From NCBI GenBank assembly GCA_949358305.1, contig OX442318.1, positions 15,234,517-15,298,516 of the forward strand: a stretch of DNA of 64,000 nucleotides, in the 5' to 3' direction. The translations under genes were made by a program, and so were the position numbers. Position 1 is the stretch's first letter. Every line of letters begins with the position of its first letter. Source of the stretch: Strigamia acuminata. Its lineage: Eukaryota; Arthropoda; Chilopoda; Geophilomorpha; Linotaeniidae. This document shows positions 58,149-64,000 of this stretch, piece after piece. The notes beneath the pieces were generated by a model. That model worked only from the letters and a program-made list of their open reading frames with translations, had not been told where the DNA came from and made no database searches.

Positions 58149-61100
58149 TAGAAGAGAAGAGTCTTGTGTTTTCTTTTTTCGAATTGTTTATTTGTTTTAA
58201 GTTAGTTTAGAGTTGTTTTAGGATTGTTTTGGGGGTTTTGTTTTGTTCGGCTAGTGTATGTGTATTGCGGGGTTGTTATGTCGGATTCGATTTGGTGTGC
58301 GGTATATTGGTAGTCTTAATTTGTGGGGCGTGCTCTGTTTCAGGGCTCAACGAGGGTCGTAAGACACTCTTGCCTAATGAAGCGAGTCATTGAAAAAACG
58401 CCTTGTAAAGTTTACTTTAGTGTGTATGATTTTCAGACTAGCATATTTCCGAGTTGTTTCCGACCTGACGATTTTGTGAGCGCCGTTCGATGTGGAGAAT
58501 TTCCGTTACGATCTTACCTTTTAAGTGTTGAGTTTTTCGAATCACATTCGAAGTTCGAAGTGTGTCCCTTTGGGGGGATTGATTTTCAATTGCTTATGCA
58601 TAATTAGTCGGGTTTTTTTTATTGTGAACTGGATTTTCTTTGGAGATTGAAGTTTCTAGTCAGTCCTTTCTTTTTGTCACGTTGATGAATTAAAGGTAAA
58701 AAGCTTTGAGATAAATTTGAGTTCCAATTGCGAGTTTAGAAATTAATTTCCGACGTTTCCGAAAGTTGCATTCAAGTATGAACAAGTCCACGTTAAATAG
58801 AACAGGGGCAGAAAGATAAATTCCCTTTATAGATAAAGACGTGGGTTCCCCCAATAGACAATTTTGAAATTGATGTGGAATTTAATAGAAAAGAAAATTT
58901 CGAGTCTCTTAAGTTTGAACGCGGTTGGAATCCGTTTGGGATTATGCATAATTAAGAAGCTGGACAGCCTTTTAAAGGACCAGAAAAGAAAATTAGCAAA
59001 CCCCAGGTTAAGGGTCCAACTCGTGAATAGCATAAGAAGTTGTAGTGCAAGCTAAGTTTATACGTTGAAGAAATCACTGGATTTTGAGGAAATTTAGCTA
59101 GCAAGAAATAAGAGATGATGCGTGGAATTTCGATTCTCTATTCCGTTTTCGGGACGCCGAATGAAAGAAGGAGTTTTGGGTTTCATCATCCGTGGCAATA
59201 GAAAACTATGGTCGACTTCAAGAGGTTTTACTTTTATTAAAGTATCCAAGCGCTTTGAAGGGGGTCGAAAGCTAGTTGAAGAAAATGATTCGCCACGCAC
59301 AAGAATAATTTCAGACTAATGAAGGAACGAGAGAGTTCGCCATTGGTTGCAAATTAAAGCATCGCCTTAGCGGGAGGTCCCAATTGGTCACTTTGATCGA
59401 AATTGCTGCTTCCTCAGGCGAAGAAAGAGCGCAATAAGTTCCGTTGGTTCTGATGCGCAATAAATCGAACCAAAGAGAGATAAATCTTATTGTACAGAAA
59501 AAAAAAGAAAGACGAACGTAAAACCTTTACACTAATTTTCCTTTCTGGCAAAGGGCCGTATAGAAATAGAAGTTGTTCGTCAGGAATTTTCCGTGATTCT
59601 TTGTCTTTATTTTCGAAGCAACAAGCTAAAAGAGGAAAATATTACATTGGTTGTTGGAAGTTCCTTTAATAGCAAGAGACTTTCTTTTTTGAGCTGTTAA
59701 CAGCACGGTCAGTCTAACTTAGAAAGCTTGCAATTTAGAAGTTCAGTCGGTTAACAGTTGGTCCGTCGAATTTCACTAGCATAATGAGGAGAGGGCAATT
59801 GACGCGTGAGATTTTCGCGATGAATTCACTCCTCAAGAAATGGAAATAAAAAGGGGAGGAACTCGGGAAAGTCTCGAGTTTGCATAATAAAGTTTTAAAG
59901 AAGAAAATTCCCCCCTATACAGAAGACAGAAATAGAAAAGGTTTTAGTTGGTTAACAGTGGCCCATCAAACCCAAGTATTAGATTAGAGAAAAGGTTTTA
60001 GTTGGTTAACAGTGGTCCATCAAACCTAAAGATAGAGATCCATCTTCCTCCTTGTAGAGTAGGAAAAGGCAACAATCATCAGCTTTCAGATAATAGAATA
60101 AAAAGGGATCATGAAGTTAAACTGAAAGGATTTTTTTTTTAAGCAAACAGTTAGAGAGTTAGTCCAGTGCAAGTTGGTCCGAAGAGGTTGATAAGTCGGG
60201 AAGAGTCATGTGAAGTCCGCCAGAGAAACAATGTGACCGTAAAAAGGTTCAGTCGAGAAAAGGAGCGAATCCCAGTTTATTGATAAAGAAAAACCCCATA
60301 ACCAACAAGAAGAATCCAAATCTCTCATCACTCAGAAAAATATGGAAATTGGTTTAGTTTATTCTTCCAGTCCTTTTACACAGCTCTTTATTTAAGAAAA
60401 TACAGACGATTCCTCTTGAGAATTTAGTGATTTCAAGTTTCGGAAGTTTCCCGATCGATCTCTTTGAAAGCATAAAGAATCTTCACAGTAGAAATACTTA
60501 TTCTCCAGGATACTGCAATTAGAACAAGTTTAATGAATGGGGAGCAGATTGAGTTTGGACGTAAGAATTTAGAATTTCTGTTGCATTCGAATTCAGGTGT
60601 TGGTCAACTATAGCAGTCGGTGTTAGTATTTATGGCATTAGTCAAAACCACAGGAGCCGATCTGTTGAGATATTCATTGCTGCTGGGTGCATCTTAGAAA
60701 AAAAAGCCTTCCTCCTTATCTAACCTTTAGTTGGTTCTTTCCTGACAGTTTCAGTATTAGAAAAGTTTGCCACTCTATTTCGGGAAATCTCCTGAAAAGT
60801 GGATCTACTCCTTGGCGCCGAGTGTGTCAAAATACATGCTGTCGCTTCCTAAATATCAATCCATACCATACTTAAACCTTGACTTAAAAGAAAGAAAAGA
60901 TCCTTTACATATAACATAAGAATAACAGAACGAGAAAGTTTTTCAATAAGTTCTCCTCTAGACGAGATAGATTAGCTTTTCTGTTACAAGTACCTCCCTT
61001 TTTCATCTGGAAAACTCTGATTTAAGGGCAGCCAAAGGAAACCGCCTTTGAACACTGGGAATCTTGAGAATTCTGGACATTTTCAGAAAAACGATTCAAT

Positions 61101-63328
61101 TTGTGAAGTAATGGCTTTGTAAGACTTTCTGTTCGGAAGTTAGCAAACAAGTCCTTCGCATTACGGTGTTCACTTATGGGTTACGTTGTCCTTCTAGGGT
61201 TAGAAAATACATACAGAAGCAAATAGAATAGAAAACCTTGACCTCTTAAACCTTCATAACAGTCGAACTAGATAATAGAAGTTTCAAGCCATTTAGATGA
61301 ATAAATCGCTTTTCCACTCGGGATTAAACGAATTGGAGGGCTCTCCTAATTGATGCAGTTATTTAGAGCTAAAACGAATGCGGGAATATACCGGGATCTG
61401 TTCACACCAGCTTATCTAATGTGACACGGACAGTGTGTTCATACACACAATCAGATATAAAGTCCCTCTATACCCCTTCTCTCTTTATGATTCTAATAGT
61501 TCTTCGTTTGAATGGTCGATTTTTCGACATGCAAGATGACAAACACCAATGGGTTGCTCGAATCCCTTAGAGACCTCCAGCCTGAGTTAGCGGGAGTAGG
61601 GACCCGACTGGCAATAGAGTTTCCTTTCTTGTTTTTTTTGAGTCGGGAGGGAATTATATGAATATATAAAATAAAATTGGGGTCGGAAACGACAAGATGT
61701 GTCCGGGAAAGTCCTGCCGGCCACCGACGGAGTGCACGCCGTCGGTCGCCGAAGAGGAACGGTCACTAAACTTTTTTGATCAATTTCCTGTTTTCCTAAT
61801 CCTAAGATCTTATATTGTGGGAAAATAACAAATAGAAGAGTCCTCGTAGCCTCCCTCACTCTTACCTCAAGCAATTAACACGGGAAATAAAATACAGGGT
61901 GCTTAGTCTAAGCCCAACAACAAGAAACTAACCCCTCCATTAGAAAATAGTAGAATGTGGGGTAATTGGTCTTGACAAGGTTTTCTTTTTAAACAAAGTT
62001 GATGGAGTTTTCCAAGGCAGAATTAAGATAGGAAAATATTAGAGATTTACAGAGCTGATAATAAAAGTTGTTGTCTAAGACAAGTGAAGTGGATTAACAT
62101 AAAAGAGAGGTCCGCTTTTCCTGGGTCCACGGGTTCGGCAATCCTGACTTCCTCTTTTAAGAATTTAAGAGAATTTTTTAAGACATTCGAGAGTTAACAG
62201 AAGACGATTCCGGTTTGTAAAAGGAATTTTGAGCGGTCCGGAAGTCGTTGTCTCCGAATAAGAGAAAAAGTAGTCAAAGAACATCGGCACGTGAAGTGGT
62301 TATTGAGCCGTGTCGAGAGTCACAAGTCGTAAGAATACGACGTCCGTTGAATTGAGTTAGAGTCTGGAATTTAAAAGGGTGATCAGATTTTCTCAAGAGA
62401 AGCGAGGTCTATTTGAGTTAAGGCAGTGTTACCTCGCTCGATACGGGACGTTAGAAAGCTACCGGTTGAGATTAGCAAGAGGCGTAGGCAATCGAGATTA
62501 GGGAAGTCAGGTGGTTCCTCCTTCTCCGAGAGAGCATCCTTCTGTGAAAAGGTTCCTTCCCCTGAAGAGGATAGAGAATTTCCGAATCTCATTGGCGTCC
62601 TTCGATTAAAAGCTGTGAATCGAAAATAGTTTTGTTTGCATAAATAATAGAAAGTGTCTGTATTCCCTATTCCTCTCCCTCTTAGGTCCTTAAACTCGGT
62701 CTCTTGGAAAGAAGAGATAAGACCGAGATGGGAGTCTGAGAGAGGGGATGGGTTGCGGGGTACAGATAGGAGAGACGGTTGTTCATACTAAGCGTCTCCA
62801 AAACGTCACCTATGATAAATAGCGAGGTTAGATAGGTTATCCTAGTAAAGAGAAGATGTGAATTTATTAGGTTTAATTTTCCCCCGCTATCCTCTTCCTT
62901 TTTTTGGTGGGAGCGATGTTGCGAGCAGAAACGCAACAGAAATAATGATAAGTTGAAAAAGGAGCTTCGGTTTTTTACCTGAGTCGATGGATTATTCACG
63001 TTGTTTTTTCCTTTGTCGTAAGCTATTCGGATCTTTGATTATTGGTCGGAATATATCGCAGCAGAATCTTAAGTCATAGAATTTTCGCCAGTAGTTTGAG
63101 ATTCGGGCGTGTCGCGCCATCTAGCGACAAAGTCGGGCATCGGATTTATCTACAAAGAGAATTGAAGGTTTTTAATTTCGGTTCCGGTTAGTTGAATAGA
63201 GTTTTCAAGGACTTATCTGACACGGTACAGGCAGGCATTTGGTCGCTAATTGAAGGTGATAACGGCGAGGATGGGTTTCAAAGCGAAAAGCGAAGTCGTT
63301 GTTGCTTATCGAGCGGTTTGGTCTGGTC
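58149..63328. other. Long non-coding stretch of the repeat unit
   Basis: No ORF above about 100 codons and no recognisable RNA or transposon motif. A short word, GGTTAACAG followed by TGGTCC, occurs three times (near 59749, 59949 and 60003), the last two in a 54-bp spaced duplication with the flanking GTTTTAGTT. Confidence 0.4.
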
Positions 63329-64000
63329 GGAGCGCACTCGGAAAGATGTTGTTTTGAAACTGTAGATTTAAATACATTAGGTTAGAAACCACTCCGTTGA
63401 TTAAATAAATAGCTTTAGATGTAATTTACCGTGGATTAAAACCCGATGATTCGGCGTTGGGCAGAGGCGAAGCTTCGTTGGTCGCTAAGGAGCGTTGATC
63501 GGCTAGAACCGCCATTAGGAGAAAGACGGTGCAACGAGCCTCGTTTTCGATTAAGATTTAATTTGATTCAGATTGAGATTTGTTCGACTTAAGTTTTTAC
63601 TGTATGATTTTGATACGATTTCGAATTGATTAGTTGATTACTTTTTCGTTGTTTTGTGTTTCGGATAAGATTCAATCGTTTGGTCGGGTGTCACGTGATT
63701 TGGCGCATCGTGCATCTTTTCGGTCGAGTTCGGGTTTTTTAACTCGCCCGCGAATAGCATTGGGTTTAGTGCGGGAGATGGGAATTTAATTCCGTGCAAT
63801 GCAAGGGATTTATTAAATGCGCACAACGAGTGTCGAGAATGCATTATTTGGGTTCTTTATTCGTATTAAGACAGTGACCATGTCCGGGATTCGAGAATTG
63901 CGATTGATTAGATTAAGTTTCCGTTGACATTGATTAGGCGACGTCTCGTGGCGAAATGTAGCAGTTTTCGGGTTTTCGAGATTTCCATTCAATGTTCGCT
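63329..64000. repeat. Second copy of the repeat-unit start
   Basis: Nearly identical to 56427-57098: differences near 63448 (G for A), 63480, 63526 and 63563. The copy runs off the window, so its length is a minimum. Confidence 0.9.

Larger units (their letters stand above)
56427..63328. repeat. 6902-bp unit bounded by direct repeats, nature unknown
   Basis: The first at least 670 bp recur at 63329-64000 with only about four substitutions seen, so 56427 and 63329 are equivalent points 6902 bp apart. Either this is a tandem array of long units or the repeated parts are the LTRs of a large non-coding element. Against the LTR view, no polypurine tract lies directly before 63329 and no clear TG start is seen, but the true boundary may lie left of 63329 because copia 4 cuts the first copy. 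The interior has no recognised protein. Confidence 0.6.

Noticed and set aside
1-64000. CRISPR arrays, tRNA or rRNA genes
   Set aside because: No regularly spaced short repeats with spacers and no cloverleaf or rRNA sequence seen; tRNA-like words occur only as primer-binding sites.

Overview
This window is repetitive DNA from an animal genome, most likely an insect or other arthropod. The basis is Metaviridae (Ty3/gypsy) and Pseudoviridae (Ty1/copia) LTR retrotransposons with insect-type open reading frames, tRNA-primed LTR structures and spliceosomal splice sites. I see no confident host protein gene, rRNA, tRNA or CRISPR array, and I cannot name the species.

Positions 1-56426 form one stack of nested LTR retrotransposons, and almost every boundary can be read directly. 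From outside inward: a 6.9 kb direct-repeat unit (from 56427) holds copia 4 (minus strand). Copia 4 holds copia 5 (plus, 44451-51360) in its reverse-transcriptase region and gypsy 3 (minus, 34435-42616 visible) in its 3' LTR. Gypsy 3 holds copia 2 (minus, pieces 9054-12119 and 32765-34434). Copia 2 holds gypsy 2 (plus, 12120-32764) in gag and copia 1 (plus, 5949-9053 visible) at the start of its reverse transcriptase. Gypsy 2 holds copia 3 (minus, 22372-29513) in its third ORF, and copia 1 holds gypsy 1 (plus, 1-5948 visible). The missing 5' or 3' halves of gypsy 1, copia 1, copia 2, gypsy 3 and copia 4 are all explained if they lie left of the window.

Three insertions are closed at both ends, with target duplications: copia 3 (CCAAG), gypsy 2 (AATT) and copia 5 (GTATC). 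Their paired LTRs look identical by eye, so they are recent. Copia 3 (1685 codons) and copia 5 (about 1615 codons) have uninterrupted polyproteins and look autonomous. Gypsy 2 has intact gag and pol and was probably intact until copia 3 split its third ORF. Copia 4 and gypsy 3 carry stops or frameshifts.

The most interesting content is: (i) a methyl-CpG-binding-domain-like (MBD/TAM) segment between integrase and reverse transcriptase in all five copia polyproteins; (ii) a textbook -1 frameshift signal in gypsy 2, with two tandem A AAA AAC heptamers, a 6-nt spacer and a long hairpin whose apical loop is the gag stop codon; (iii) a large non-envelope third ORF in gypsy 2, predicted to be joined in phase to an acidic 30-codon mini-exon by splicing; (iv) leader hairpins of the copia family with compensatory changes; (v) a YY1/Pho-like motif next to an LTR hairpin in several unrelated LTRs. 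Positions 56427-64000 hold a 6902-bp-spaced direct repeat of unknown nature with no recognised gene.
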